Source: JANQQZ01 sp039187315 (lineage in GTDB: Bacteria > Planctomycetota > Phycisphaerae > Phycisphaerales > UBA1924). From it: DNA of 59,282 bases. The stretch is from NCBI GenBank assembly GCA_039187315.1, contig JBCCZQ010000009.1:1-59282 (forward strand), given 5' to 3'. Below, piece after piece: positions 47,414 to 56,203 of this stretch (the first letter of the stretch is position 1; each line of letters opens with the position of its first letter). Made by a program: the position numbers and the translations under genes. The notes under the pieces are model-generated. The model worked only from the letters and a program-made list of their open reading frames with translations. It was not told where the DNA came from and did no database searches.

Positions 47414-48498
47414 CCGACGCAGACCTTGCCCGTGCCATTGCGCACCTCGCCCAGCACCACCACGCGCTCGCCGAGCCTGGTTAACCTGCGCTGCACAGCG
47501 TCGGCGAACGTCGGCCGCACGATCAGGACATATCCGATGCCCATGTTGAACACGCGATCCATCTCATCGGGCGCGACACGGCCCCGCTCGGCTAGGAACC
47601 CGAAGACCGGGTGCGGTTCCCAGGCCTTGCCATCGATGTGCACGTCGACCGAGCCGTTGAGCACGCGCTCGATGTTCTGCGCCAGCCCGCCGCCGGTAAT
47701 GTGGGCCATCCCGCTGATGATCTTCTTGACGCGGTAGGCCCGCTGGAGGCGAACGAGCGGGTCGGCGTACAGGCGCGTGGGCGTGAGCAGCGCCTCGCCG
47801 AGCGTCTGATCCGCATCGAACTCCTTGTAGACCTTATCGAGCCTGAGCTTCTTCGCAGACACGATCTTGCGCACCAGGCTGAATCCGTTCGAGTGAAGCC
47901 CGTCCGAGGCAAGACCCAGCACCACATCGCCGGGCTGGATACGCAGCGGATCCGTCGCGCGTTTGAGCTCGACGACGCCCACAGCGAACCCCGCCATGTC
48001 GAACTCACCCGGGGCATACACATCCGGCATCTCAGCGGTTTCGCCGCCGATCAGTGCGCACCCGCTGGCCTCGCACGCGCCGGCGATGCCGCGGACCATC
48101 GCCTCCAGCTCGTCCGGCACAACCTTCGGCACCGCGATGTAGTCGAGAAAGAACAGCGGCTCGGCGCCCTGGACGATCAGGTCGTTCACGCTCATCGCGA
48201 CCAGATCGACACCGATCGTATCGAATCTCTGCATCTGCGTCGCAAGCTTGAGCTTGGTGCCCACCCCGTCCGTGCACGCGACGAGCACCGGGTCCTTGTA
48301 GTTGCGCTGGAACAGCCGCTGGTTGTAATCGAGCCGGAACAGGCCCGCGAACCCGCCGGGGTTCTGGATGACCCGCGGCCCATGCGTACGGCGGACCATC
48401 GAGCCCAGCCGCCCGATGAATGAGTCGTACGTATCGAGATCCACACCCGCGTCGGCGTAGGTCAGGCCGTTGTCAGAGGGCGAGGGTCGTTTGGCCAT
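47410..48498 (-). CDS. purM: Phosphoribosylformylglycinamidine cyclo-ligase PurM
   Basis: AIR synthetase, which closes the imidazole ring in purine synthesis with ATP. It is 362 aa. Visible: the N-terminal LTYADAGVDLDTYDSFIGRL, DGVGTKLKLA, ALIGGETAEMP, VLGLASDGLHSNGFSLVRKI and the C-terminal GIGYVLIVRP. A TATCGT eight bases before the ATG might be its -10 box. Confidence 0.97.
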   Translation of the reverse strand: MAKRPSPSDNGLTYADAGVDLDTYDSFIGRLGSMVRRTHGPRVIQNPGGFAGLFRLDYNQRLFQRNYKDPVLVACTDGVGTKLKLATQMQRFDTIGVDLVAMSVNDLIVQGAEPLFFLDYIAVPKVVPDELEAMVRGIAGACEASGCALIGGETAEMPDVYAPGEFDMAGFAVGVVELKRATDPLRIQPGDVVLGLASDGLHSNGFSLVRKIVSAKKLRLDKVYKEFDADQTLGEALLTPTRLYADPLVRLQRAYRVKKIISGMAHITGGGLAQNIERVLNGSVDVHIDGKAWEPHPVFGFLAERGRVAPDEMDRVFNMGIGYVLIVRPTFADAVQRRLTRLGERVVVLGEVRNGTGKVCVG

Positions 48499-48528
48499 AG
48501 CCCTGCACGATACGCGCCCAACCTGCGG

Positions 48529-49971
48529 CTACGGTGCCGCACCCAACACCGCTTGGTACTGCTCAGCGACCCACCTCGCCCGATCCCGCAACTCTTGGGG
48601 ACGCGTGTCATCCGCGACGAATCGCTCCAGGACCTCGATCATTCCAGCGTCCGGCAGCGCATTCCTGACCGCGACACGAAGTATTCTTGCCGCCGTCGCG
48701 TCGTTCACACTCCGGTCGAGAAGCGCAATGCACGCCGGCGCGATCCAAGGTTGCATCCGGGCGACCGAAGACCGTTCGACAAGCTTGACGAACATATCCG
48801 CCATCGCGTCGGCTATGATCGGGCTCTCGTCGTCGATCATCTCGATCAGTTCCATCGCCACCACCGGCGCCCGCGTGTCCACGGGGTATTGGCCTCGGCC
48901 GGTCGGCACCAGCCGGCCGCTTACCGCGTCCCACTCCAGCGGCATGTTGTACACCTGGTATCCAAGCTGGACCGCGAGCGCTGCCCGCGTCCCCGGCGAG
49001 CCCTTGGCCAACCAGTCGTGCAGGTACGCAAGTTCGTCTTCCTCGCCCGCTACGGTATCTCGGACATAGAACGCGTTCCTGGCAAGCGTCGCGATGTTCC
49101 AAGCCACGCGTTGCAAGTCAGGATGGTGCTCGTCCGCGAGGATGGCATCCATCGTGACGCGACCACGTTGTCGATCGATTTCGCATACCGATGTGATGAT
49201 CGCGTTCCGATCGCTCGGCGACGCATTCGCGATCGCCAGCAAATGCTGAATCATCACTTCCGGATCGTGGTCCGCCTGCGATGCGAGCTCAATACCCAAT
49301 CGAAGCGACCATTCGAAGGGCGTCCCCAGCAGCGTGTCAACGTCCTCGGTGGGTACCAGCAGTTCCCTGTTGTAAAAGTAATACTGAATCGGCACCATCC
49401 CGACGATGTATGCCGCGTCCTCGGCCGACTGCGAAGTGACCGGCTGCGTCCGCAGCTCGTGCATGCAACGCTCGAATGCAGCAAGGGCCAACTCGCGGTC
49501 GGCGTGGTACGTGCCGGTCAGTTGGTCGTAGCCTGCGATCCTGCGCCCGAGCCCGCTGATGGCGTTCCATTCTTGGGTCGTATCCAGATCGAGCGCCCGC
49601 CAGGCCCGGAGCCAAGTCGGCCATATCTCGACCTGCGCTCGAAGCGGCAGCAGCGAGATCAACCCACGCTCGCGCGCGAAGGGCCAGCCCCCGACGCCTG
49701 CGGCCAGCAGAAGGACCAGCGCTCCCGCCACGAGCCACCGGACCCGCAACCGCCCCCCATACCACGCCGCCTCGTCGAGGGCGATCAGACCGCACTCGGG
49801 GCAGGTCATCTCGCCGGGGCGGCCGGTCATGTCGTACCTGCACCGCGGGCAGCGCCGAGTTCGGCTGACAATCCGCCGACGCCCGGCCCATCCCAACCAC
49901 ACAAGGACCCCGCCCGCGGCAGCGAGAGTGACGCTGCCAAGCAGCGTTCCGTAGAACAACCCGAGCCCCAT
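48529..49971 (-). CDS. Membrane protein with N-terminal zinc ribbon
   Basis: A 480-aa protein. It has a membrane helix (LFYGTLLGSVTLAAAGGVLVWL), a zinc ribbon CPRCRYDMTG...CPECG (residues ~41-60), a second helix, then a large extracytoplasmic helical domain. The CRYDxxG/CPECG head is frequent in planctomycete membrane proteins of unknown role. It lies just upstream of purM on the same strand (30 bp gap). Confidence 0.7.
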   Translation of the reverse strand: MGLGLFYGTLLGSVTLAAAGGVLVWLGWAGRRRIVSRTRRCPRCRYDMTGRPGEMTCPECGLIALDEAAWYGGRLRVRWLVAGALVLLLAAGVGGWPFARERGLISLLPLRAQVEIWPTWLRAWRALDLDTTQEWNAISGLGRRIAGYDQLTGTYHADRELALAAFERCMHELRTQPVTSQSAEDAAYIVGMVPIQYYFYNRELLVPTEDVDTLLGTPFEWSLRLGIELASQADHDPEVMIQHLLAIANASPSDRNAIITSVCEIDRQRGRVTMDAILADEHHPDLQRVAWNIATLARNAFYVRDTVAGEEDELAYLHDWLAKGSPGTRAALAVQLGYQVYNMPLEWDAVSGRLVPTGRGQYPVDTRAPVVAMELIEMIDDESPIIADAMADMFVKLVERSSVARMQPWIAPACIALLDRSVNDATAARILRVAVRNALPDAGMIEVLERFVADDTRPQELRDRARWVAEQYQAVLGAAP

Positions 49972-50122
49972 GCAGCAGCCGCCTCCTCAGCCGGGTAGAC
50001 ACCGCGCTGGCACCGATGTCCTGATGGCACGCTCGTGCCCGAACCGAGATTCAGGCACTACGTGCAGGCCCCGGTCCTACAGTCCCCCTCGCACACGCCC
50101 TGAGCCAGGAGGACCGATCCGC

Positions 50123-51313
50123 ATGGGCCATCTCTTCACGTCCGAATCCGTCTCGATGGGCCACCCCGACAAGGTGGCCGACCAGATCTCCGATGCCGTT
50201 CTCGACGCGATGCTCGCCCAGGACCCCCACAGCCGCGTTGCTTGCGAAACCATGGTCTCGACGGGTATGGCCGTCGTCGCCGGCGAGGTCCGCACCGAGG
50301 CCTACGTTGAGATACCCGACATCGTCCGCGGCACGATCGAGCGGATCGGCTACACCTCGGGCGACATGGCCTTCGACCACGTCTCGTGCGCGGTCCTGAG
50401 CTCAATCAAGGCCCAGAGCCCGGACATCGCTATGGGCGTGGACGAGGGCAACAAAGGCGAAGAGGGCGCAGGCGATCAGGGCATGATGTTCGGCTTCGCC
50501 TGCACCGAGACCCCCGAGCTGATGCCGCTGCCGATCCAGCTCAGCCACCGACTGGTCGAGAAGCACGCCGAGGTCCGCGAAGCGGGCGGCATCAAGGGCC
50601 TCCGCCCCGACGCCAAGAGCCAGGTCACGGTCGAGTACGGCGACGACGGCAAGCCAGCGCGGGTCGACACCCTCGTGCTCTCCACCCAGCACACACCCGA
50701 GTGGAACGAGAAGCAGGCCCAGCTCAAGACCGAAGTCGTCGATAAGATCTTCAAGCCCGTGCTCGGCCGGTGGTGGAACGACGACATCACGATCCACGTC
50801 AACCCGACCGGCAAGTTCGAGATCGGCGGGCCGCACGGCGACGTCGGCCTGACCGGCCGAAAGATCATCGTGGACACCTACGGCGGGCGCGGGCGCCACG
50901 GCGGCGGCGCGTTCAGCGGCAAGGACCCAACCAAGGTCGATCGCTCGGCCGCCTACATGGCAAGGCACATCGCCAAGAACGTCGTTGCGGCCGGACTCGC
51001 AGAGCAATGCGAGATCCAGCTCTCCTACGCCATCGGCGTGCCAGAGCCGACCAGCGTCCACGTCGACACCTTCGGCACCGCCACAGCCGACGAGACCCGC
51101 ATCGCCGGCGCCATCCGCGAGGTCTTCAAGCTCACACCCAGAGGCATCATCGAGAGCCTCGGGCTCGCCAGCCCGATCTATAGCCATACCGCCTACCACG
51201 GCCACTTCGGACGCGAGCCGGGTACCACCGAGGTCAACGGAACGACCTACGAGACCTTCACATGGGAAAAGGTCGATAAGGCCGGCCAGCTCAAGTCGAT
51301 CGTCAGCGGCTGA
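50123..51313 (+). CDS. metK: S-adenosylmethionine synthetase MetK
   Basis: Makes S-adenosylmethionine from methionine and ATP. It is 396 aa, family length. Hallmarks: GHPDKVADQISDAVLDAML, GAGDQGMMFGFA and GGGAFSGKDPTKVDRSAAY. The ATG at 50123 has a full AGGAGGA nine bases upstream; the frame is open further but the extra residues are not MetK-like. No SAM riboswitch is visible in the leader. A TACAGT at 50088-50093 may be the -10 box. Confidence 0.98.
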   Translation: MGHLFTSESVSMGHPDKVADQISDAVLDAMLAQDPHSRVACETMVSTGMAVVAGEVRTEAYVEIPDIVRGTIERIGYTSGDMAFDHVSCAVLSSIKAQSPDIAMGVDEGNKGEEGAGDQGMMFGFACTETPELMPLPIQLSHRLVEKHAEVREAGGIKGLRPDAKSQVTVEYGDDGKPARVDTLVLSTQHTPEWNEKQAQLKTEVVDKIFKPVLGRWWNDDITIHVNPTGKFEIGGPHGDVGLTGRKIIVDTYGGRGRHGGGAFSGKDPTKVDRSAAYMARHIAKNVVAAGLAEQCEIQLSYAIGVPEPTSVHVDTFGTATADETRIAGAIREVFKLTPRGIIESLGLASPIYSHTAYHGHFGREPGTTEVNGTTYETFTWEKVDKAGQLKSIVSG

Positions 51314-52003
51314 TCACAGCCCACCGCGGTAGAGCCCTCGCTCACGGATGATCTCAAGAACGCCCGGCGCGAGCAGCGACTCGAGCCGGGTGTTTTCTGG
51401 ATCGTCAGCAAGCATGCGGCGGGCCTCGGTCGAGCTGCCGGCGAACGTGCCGACGTCTGCGGCCTGGGCAGCGAGCGTGCCAACCTCCGAGGCGCTCCAG
51501 GTCCCCAGAGCCTCGAGCCCGGCGAGCAGTTCGTGCTGGGTCTCAACGGGATCACGAAGCAGCACCACCGGCTGCGCGAGCCGCAGGATCGCGGCCGACT
51601 CGCGCCAGCGGTGCAGCGCCAGCGCCTGGTCGGCACCAACGACAAACCGCAGACCGGCATCCGGGGCGATCGACCGCAGCCGGCGAAGCGTCTCGACCCA
51701 GTAGCTCGGCGTCCCGGCCCCCGCGCGGTCCAACTCATCGGTCCACACGGCTGCGTTGGGCACATCGCCGATAGCGGCGCGGACCAGATCGAGCCGTTCC
51801 GCATCGGATACATTCGGACCGGCTGGCTTGTGCGGGCTGCGCGCTGCGGGCACGAACAGCAGCGCCGCGTCCGGGCACGTCGTGTCCCGCGCACGCGACG
51901 GCAACACGACATGACCTATGTGCGGCGGGTCGAACGTCCCGCCCACAAGCAGCCACGACGACGCGTCCATCGGCAAGGGCGTGATCGGCTCCGAGAGGTC
52001 CAT
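51314..52003 (-). CDS. nadD: Nicotinate-nucleotide adenylyltransferase NadD
   Basis: Joins ATP and nicotinate mononucleotide in NAD synthesis. It is 229 aa. Motifs: GGTFDPPHIGH, the HKP of SPHKPAG, VGADQALALHRWRE and GSSTEARRML (usually SSTxIR). A second in-frame ATG at 51970 would give a more typical N-terminus; GACAAT five bases before the ATG at 52003 could be a leaderless-type -10. Its stop abuts the metK stop. Confidence 0.92.
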   Translation of the reverse strand: MDLSEPITPLPMDASSWLLVGGTFDPPHIGHVVLPSRARDTTCPDAALLFVPAARSPHKPAGPNVSDAERLDLVRAAIGDVPNAAVWTDELDRAGAGTPSYWVETLRRLRSIAPDAGLRFVVGADQALALHRWRESAAILRLAQPVVLLRDPVETQHELLAGLEALGTWSASEVGTLAAQAADVGTFAGSSTEARRMLADDPENTRLESLLAPGVLEIIRERGLYRGGL

Positions 52004-52030
52004 GACGGATTGTCCCCGCGCGACTACACT
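52002..52030 (+). promoter_or_regulatory. Sigma70-type promoter of tRNA-Glu
   Basis: ATGACG at 52002-52007 and TACACT at 52025-52030 with a 17-bp spacer; each box matches the consensus at four of six bases. The tRNA begins 12 bp after the -10 box. Confidence 0.45.
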
Positions 52031-52041
52031 CCGGCCAGACC

Positions 52042-52116
52042 GGCCCCGTCGTCTAGTCTGGTCCAGGACTCCAGGTTTTCATCCTGGCAACACGGGTTCG
52101 AATCCCGTCGGGGTCA
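52042..52116 (+). tRNA. tRNA-Glu (TTC anticodon)
   Basis: 75 nt with acceptor GGCCCCG/CGGGGTC (one G-U pair), anticodon stem CCAGG/CCTGG with loop TTTTCAT (anticodon TTC), and T arm ACGGG-TTCGAAT-CCCGT. Discriminator A; CCA not encoded. It marks the border between core genes and the phage-like gene block, so it may be the attachment site of the element. Confidence 0.96.
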
Positions 52117-52265
52117 TTCCGATTTTCCCCGTTCCAGCCCCCCTGAGCCCGCCCCCCTGCGGGACGGCCAGGGGGCGTCCCCTGGCCTCGATTCAGGGGC
52201 CCTTGAGCTTCGGGTGGTCAGTGCTCTGACCGCCTGGCTTGAGGGCAGGAACAGGGGTCAACAAC
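52117..52265 (+). other. Spacer between tRNA-Glu and the phage-like genes
   Basis: 149 bp with strong GC hairpins, for example CCAGGGG/CCCCTGG at 52168-52185, but no T-run terminator. No gene seen. It includes AGGGGT at 52253-52258, a ribosome site for the next gene. Confidence 0.45.
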
Positions 52266-52868
52266 GTGAAAACGCTGACGATTACGTCTGAGCACGTCAG
52301 GGACGGCAAGTACACCGGCCCAGACGTTTCAGATTACGACGGGCACATTGAGCTTGAGTCCGATCTCGGCTGGGTCCGGTTTGAGGGCGATGTATGTGCC
52401 CGTGGCCAAATCTATGCCAAGGCCGGCTCGGGCATCAAGGCCGGCTTGGGCATCGAGGCCGGCTTGGGCATCAAGGCCGGCTTGGGCATCGAGGCCGGCT
52501 TGGGCATCAAGGCCGGCTCGGGCATCGAGGCCGGCTTGGGCATCAAGGCCGGCTTGGGCATCGAGGCCGGCTCGGGCATCGAGGCAGGCGAGGGCATCGA
52601 GGCCGGCTCGGGCATCTTGTGCGGTTTCGGAATCGCCTGCGCAGCGCTTGCGGTCTCTGCCCGCATTGTCTGTGGTGCGTGTCATTGGCGCGAGCCAGAG
52701 GGGGAAGAGTCGGAGATCCGCTGCACTCGGCTTGTTTCGGGCACGGTTGTTCTGGGAACGCTGGTCGAAGTCGGCGAACCCAACCAGCCCGATTCGGAAG
52801 ACGGAGCCACACGGATCAATGATCTAGAGCGTCGCGTGTCCGCCTTGGAGAAAGGCTGTGACCGATGA
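52266..52868 (+). CDS. Hexapeptide-repeat protein (G-x-G-I-K/E-A)
   Basis: A 200-aa protein from a GTG start. After ~50 residues of ordinary sequence come twelve six-residue units at 52425-52640, of the form GxGI(K/E)A, the last two degenerate (GSGILC, GFGIAC). A Cys-rich stretch (CGACHW) and a C-terminal coiled coil follow. The repeat should form a beta-solenoid. Similar repeat proteins of unknown function occur in phages, from memory. Its stop overlaps the next ATG by 4 bp; it leads a coupled gene train. Confidence 0.75.
   Translation: MKTLTITSEHVRDGKYTGPDVSDYDGHIELESDLGWVRFEGDVCARGQIYAKAGSGIKAGLGIEAGLGIKAGLGIEAGLGIKAGSGIEAGLGIKAGLGIEAGSGIEAGEGIEAGSGILCGFGIACAALAVSARIVCGACHWREPEGEESEIRCTRLVSGTVVLGTLVEVGEPNQPDSEDGATRINDLERRVSALEKGCDR
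52425..52640 (+). repeat. 18-bp coding tandem repeat, 12 units
   Basis: Twelve 18-bp units close to ggcatcaaggccggcttg, ten well conserved (to 52604). Units alternate AAG and GAG at one codon, so the real period is 36 bp over the first eight units. Confidence 0.9.
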
Positions 52869-53404
52869 CCACCATCCCCCGCATGAAGGCTGTCAACGCG
52901 TGCGTCCACCTCGACGAGGGCGCGAGCCAGACCATGTACGCCGTCTGGCTGACTGAACAAGACCGCTGGGTCAACGACGACCCAATGGACTCCGACGGCT
53001 CGGCCCTGGTCTACCCCACCTTCCACCAGGCCCAGCAGTACGCCGAGCACATCCGTGACTATCACGGTCACAGCTGCGAGGTCCGGCCGTACTGCGTCGT
53101 GATGCCCACGCGTGCGGAGTGCTTCCCGCACGTCACCCGGACCGGGCTCCGGACGATGCACATCGAGTTCGGCGGGTACGACCTGGCCGTCCACTACGCC
53201 AACCCAGAGGGCGGCTTCGGGCTTCGCGTTATGAGCACGTACGACAACGCGACGGGCAAGAGGATCAGGCTCAACACGGCCGACACGGAGTGCGTCCTGG
53301 CCCATCTGGGTCAGGCGATCGAGGCCGGCGACCTTGACCACAACGACGCCTGGCATGACCGGCTGATCGAAGAGGCGACGGAGCCGAAAGGGGGTGCGGC
53401 GTGA
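52865..53404 (+). CDS. Phage-type protein, unknown function
   Basis: A 179-aa soluble protein without recognised domain. It has several Cys, His and Tyr residues and a SALVYPTFHQAQQYAEHIRDY segment. It overlaps the gene before it (ATGA) and after it (GTGA) by 4 bp, which supports it as real. Confidence 0.65.
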   Translation: MTTIPRMKAVNACVHLDEGASQTMYAVWLTEQDRWVNDDPMDSDGSALVYPTFHQAQQYAEHIRDYHGHSCEVRPYCVVMPTRAECFPHVTRTGLRTMHIEFGGYDLAVHYANPEGGFGLRVMSTYDNATGKRIRLNTADTECVLAHLGQAIEAGDLDHNDAWHDRLIEEATEPKGGAA

Positions 53405-53748
53405 ACGACAACATCTCCGACATCCAGACCGACCTGTCCAAGCTCGCCCAGGAAGTGGCCAGTCTCAGCAGCAACCTGATGGAGCACAGCCACGGCAGCA
53501 TCCGGCTGATCGCCCGGAGGCTGCGTCAGTACGCACGCGACATCGAGAACCGCAACAACGCGTGCGGGTGCTGCAATCGGCCTTTGAAGCTGCCGCAGGG
53601 CGAGGTCGTGCCCCTGATCAGCATCGGCCAGGGGACGAGCCGTGTGGACTACACGCCGATGAGCCGGATCGAGACGCCGGTGGTGACCATGAGCGACTCC
53701 ACGCGCGAGTACATGAGGCGGCACGGGGACGAAGGGGGTGAACCATGA
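53401..53748 (+). CDS. Small protein with Cys cluster, unknown function
   Basis: A 115-aa protein from a GTG overlapping the previous stop. It has an N-terminal helical, coiled-coil-like part (DLSKLAQEVASLSSNLMEHS), then NACGCCNRPL, a possible metal-binding turn, and a polar tail. No family recognised. It overlaps the next gene by 4 bp. Confidence 0.6.
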   Translation: MNDNISDIQTDLSKLAQEVASLSSNLMEHSHGSIRLIARRLRQYARDIENRNNACGCCNRPLKLPQGEVVPLISIGQGTSRVDYTPMSRIETPVVTMSDSTREYMRRHGDEGGEP

Positions 53749-54137
53749 GTGCGAAGCACACGCCGGGGCCGTGGCGCAGTAAACGCGCGCTGGAAATGAG
53801 GGATGGCGCGTGGGACTACGCCATTCTCGATGGCGAGAGCAGGATCATCGCAGAAACCTTTGGGATCGTCGGCTATGGCGATTCGGGTCTGCGCCCGTCC
53901 GAAGCCAACGCCCGCTTCATCGCCGCAGCGCCGGAAATGTACGAGGCGTTGAAACGTGCGTGCCGTCTTATGGCATGCCTGAAGATTCGGGACATTCTTG
54001 CCGCCGGCGATGAAGCGATCTTGGCATCGGGCCTAGATGAGTGGTGTGTCAACGAAGGCAAGGCCAGCGGCGACGAAAACTACTACCCCTCATTCGCCGA
54101 CCGAATTATCACCAAAGCCGAAGGGGTTGCCGAATGA
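53745..54137 (+). CDS. HTPGPW-type phage protein
   Basis: A 130-aa protein that starts SAKHTPGPWRSKR and carries SEANARFIAAAPEMYEALK. This pair of motifs is common in small proteins of phages and prophages; their function is not known. It overlaps both neighbours by 4 bp. One of the better signs that this is a phage-derived region. Confidence 0.75.
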   Translation: MSAKHTPGPWRSKRALEMRDGAWDYAILDGESRIIAETFGIVGYGDSGLRPSEANARFIAAAPEMYEALKRACRLMACLKIRDILAAGDEAILASGLDEWCVNEGKASGDENYYPSFADRIITKAEGVAE

Positions 54138-54610
54138 AGCCCCCCAAGCCGGTGCAGGCCATCGTCATCAAAGAGCAGACGCTGCCCCTGGTCACCCTTG
54201 ACACGACGCCCGCCCAGATCCACGCGACCTGGTCGCTGATCTCGGGCATGGAGGCCACCCTCAAGCGGCACGCGTCCACCATCGAGGCCGGCATGATCGA
54301 CTGGTACTACGTGAACGGGCACATCCCGTTCATGGACGCGACCGGCGAGAAGCGCTGGTACTACGCCAAGGCGGACGAGACGCACTACGTCGACCAGGAG
54401 GACTACCCGGCGGTGCTGGACCTGCTGTTCAAGCGCGTCGGTCCCGACCACGAGAAGCTCGCGAAGTTCTTCGGGTCGCGCGCGATCAAGGTGTCGGTCC
54501 TGAAGGACGCGCTCGGGCCGGAGGTCCAGAAGTTCGTCCGGACGCTTCACGCCGACACGATCAAGATCCGCAAGTCGATGCCGAAGGGCTTGAAGGGGGG
54601 TGGGTCGTGA
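54134..54610 (+). CDS. Unknown protein upstream of RecT
   Basis: A 158-aa protein (ATG at 54134 overlapping the previous stop). It has a helical N-terminal half and a YVNGHIPFMDATGEKRWYYA segment. In many phages the gene before recT encodes its exonuclease, but I see no nuclease motif here. Gam-like or single-strand-binding roles are guesses. Overlaps recT by 4 bp (GTGA). Confidence 0.6.
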   Translation: MKPPKPVQAIVIKEQTLPLVTLDTTPAQIHATWSLISGMEATLKRHASTIEAGMIDWYYVNGHIPFMDATGEKRWYYAKADETHYVDQEDYPAVLDLLFKRVGPDHEKLAKFFGSRAIKVSVLKDALGPEVQKFVRTLHADTIKIRKSMPKGLKGGGS

Positions 54611-55344
54611 GCAACCTCGCCATCCGATCCCCGGAAGACGTTCTGGCCTACACCAAGATCGTCGCCAATCCCGGCAGCGACGCGTGGAAGATCATGTACG
54701 GGGCGGGCCTGGGCATGGACCCGGTCAGCGCCTGCCGTTCCATCCACAGCATCAAGGGCAAGCCGGCACTCTCATCGCACGCATGGGCCGGGCTTATCAA
54801 GCGTTCGGGCAAGTACGACTACCGCATCATCGAACAGACCGACACCGTCTGCCGGCTTGAGTTCTGGCAGCACGGCAAGATGGCCGGCGAGGCGTCGTTC
54901 ACGATGGAAGACGCCCGTCGCGCCAAGCTAGGCGGGGACAACTGGCAGAAGTACCCCTCCGACATGCTGTTCGCCCGTGCTCTGACGCGTGGTGCCCGGC
55001 GGTACTGCCCGGATCTGTCGATGGGCGGTGTCTACACGCCGGACGAGCTGGACGATGAGCCGGTCGGCACGGGGGCGGAGCCCCCGCCCGTTATGGAAGG
55101 CGGGCACGCCGAACCGGCTCTTCCTGACGGCCTCGTCGAGGACACGAGCTGGTCGGAGAACGACGGCAAGTGGCAGGATATGTGCCAGACGGCGTACGCG
55201 CGTGCCCACACAACCGGCACCCGAGACGAGATGCAGTCCGTCGTTGACGAGTTTCTCCAGAACGCCGGTGCCAACCGGCTCGGTGAGCTGACGCCCGCCC
55301 AGCGGGTCGAGTGCTACCAGCACATGCAAGGGGTATTGCGATGA
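54607..55344 (+). CDS. recT: RecT-like single-strand annealing protein
   Basis: A 245-aa protein with the RecT-family layout: GAGLGMDPVSACRSIHSIKG, KPALSSHAWAGLIKRSG, then NWQKYPSDMLFARALTRGARRYCPD and GGVYTPDEL. The family anneals complementary single strands in phage recombination. The C-terminal ~80 residues are variable. Next gene is SSB, a common partner, overlapping by 4 bp. Confidence 0.82.
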   Translation: MSNLAIRSPEDVLAYTKIVANPGSDAWKIMYGAGLGMDPVSACRSIHSIKGKPALSSHAWAGLIKRSGKYDYRIIEQTDTVCRLEFWQHGKMAGEASFTMEDARRAKLGGDNWQKYPSDMLFARALTRGARRYCPDLSMGGVYTPDELDDEPVGTGAEPPPVMEGGHAEPALPDGLVEDTSWSENDGKWQDMCQTAYARAHTTGTRDEMQSVVDEFLQNAGANRLGELTPAQRVECYQHMQGVLR

Positions 55345-55748
55345 ACTTCAACAGGGTTTTCTTGCTCGGCAACCTGACCCGAGATGTCGAGACCAGGCAG
55401 GCCGGTTCGTCCACGGTCGCGAGCATCGGCATGGCCGTGAACCGGAAGTACAGGACATCGGGCGGTGAGGATCGCGAAGAGGTCCTGTACGTGGACATCG
55501 AGGCGTGGGGCCGGCAGGCCGAGGTCCTGGCGCAATATGTGGGCAAGGGAGACCCGCTCTTCATCGAGGGCAGGCTCAAGCTCGACCAGTGGGACGATGG
55601 CGGCGAGACGCGACGCAAGATGAAGGTCGTGCTTGAGTCGTTCCAGTTCATCGGCAGCGGACGCGAAGGCCAGAAGCCGGCTTCGTCACGCAGACCGGCC
55701 GAGACGGTGCCCGCCGGCGACATCGACCCGGACGAGATCCCCTTCTGA
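55341..55748 (+). CDS. ssb: Single-stranded DNA-binding protein (phage type)
   Basis: A 135-aa SSB. It has an OB-fold from FNRVFLLGNLTRDVETRQ to MKVVLESFQFIG, a short linker and the acidic tip DPDEIPF, the protein-interaction tail of bacterial SSBs. A second SSB for the cell is expected elsewhere. It ends the first coupled gene set of the element. Confidence 0.95.
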   Translation: MNFNRVFLLGNLTRDVETRQAGSSTVASIGMAVNRKYRTSGGEDREEVLYVDIEAWGRQAEVLAQYVGKGDPLFIEGRLKLDQWDDGGETRRKMKVVLESFQFIGSGREGQKPASSRRPAETVPAGDIDPDEIPF

Positions 55749-55951
55749 CCGACTCCGCACTGGCGCGCCCGCCCCCCTTGTTCCTGGGCGCGCCGGCCGG
55801 CGGTGTGGTGCGAGTCGCGCCGCCGGCTTTCGTCTCTTTCTCCTCTCTGCGTCGCCCCGACGGTGGCGCAGGGTTTGATCCATGCGGTTTGCGCCCGGCT
55901 GACGCTGCGTGCAAGCAGTAGCAACAACGCCAGCACGGCAAGGAGGCTGCT
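55749..55951 (+). terminator. Gap with possible terminator after ssb
   Basis: GCCGGCGG at 55796-55803 is the reverse complement of CCGCCGGC at 55820-55827, followed by a pyrimidine-rich tract (tttcgtctctttctcc). This may end the ssb transcript. GGCGCGCC occurs twice just before it. The gap ends with AAGGAGG at 55940-55946, a strong ribosome site for the HTH gene. Confidence 0.4.
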
Positions 55952-56203
55952 ATGCCGAGAAAGTTTCTTGAGACGGCGGACGCGATCGCGATGGACCTGG
56001 GCATGACGCGACAGGGCGTGTACCAGATCCGCAAGAGGCACGGGATCAAGCCGGTGACGAAAGTCGGCCGCATCGGCCTGTACGACCCGGACGACTTCAA
56101 GGGCTTCAAGAGTCGCCCCAAGCTCGAACGCACGCCGGGACGCACGAAAGAAGAGGACGAGGTCATGGCGATGGGCGGCCGGTGGGTCGAGCAGCCGGCA
56201 TGA
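55952..56203 (+). CDS. Small helix-turn-helix DNA-binding protein
   Basis: An 83-aa protein. DAIAMDLGMTRQGVYQIRKRHGI is a helix-turn-helix like those of excisionases and MerR heads, followed by YDPDDFKGFK and a basic tail. It may be an early regulator or an excisionase. The strong AAGGAGG ribosome site is unusual in this region. Overlaps the nuclease gene by 4 bp. Confidence 0.75.
   Translation: MPRKFLETADAIAMDLGMTRQGVYQIRKRHGIKPVTKVGRIGLYDPDDFKGFKSRPKLERTPGRTKEEDEVMAMGGRWVEQPA

Noticed and set aside
49972..50122. SAM riboswitch in the metK leader
   Set aside because: No SAM-I/II type conserved stems could be found in the 151 bp; only a possible -10 and a strong ribosome site.
52425..52640. 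CRISPR or non-coding satellite
   Set aside because: Contiguous 18-bp units without spacers keep one reading frame and fit a known type of repeat protein.
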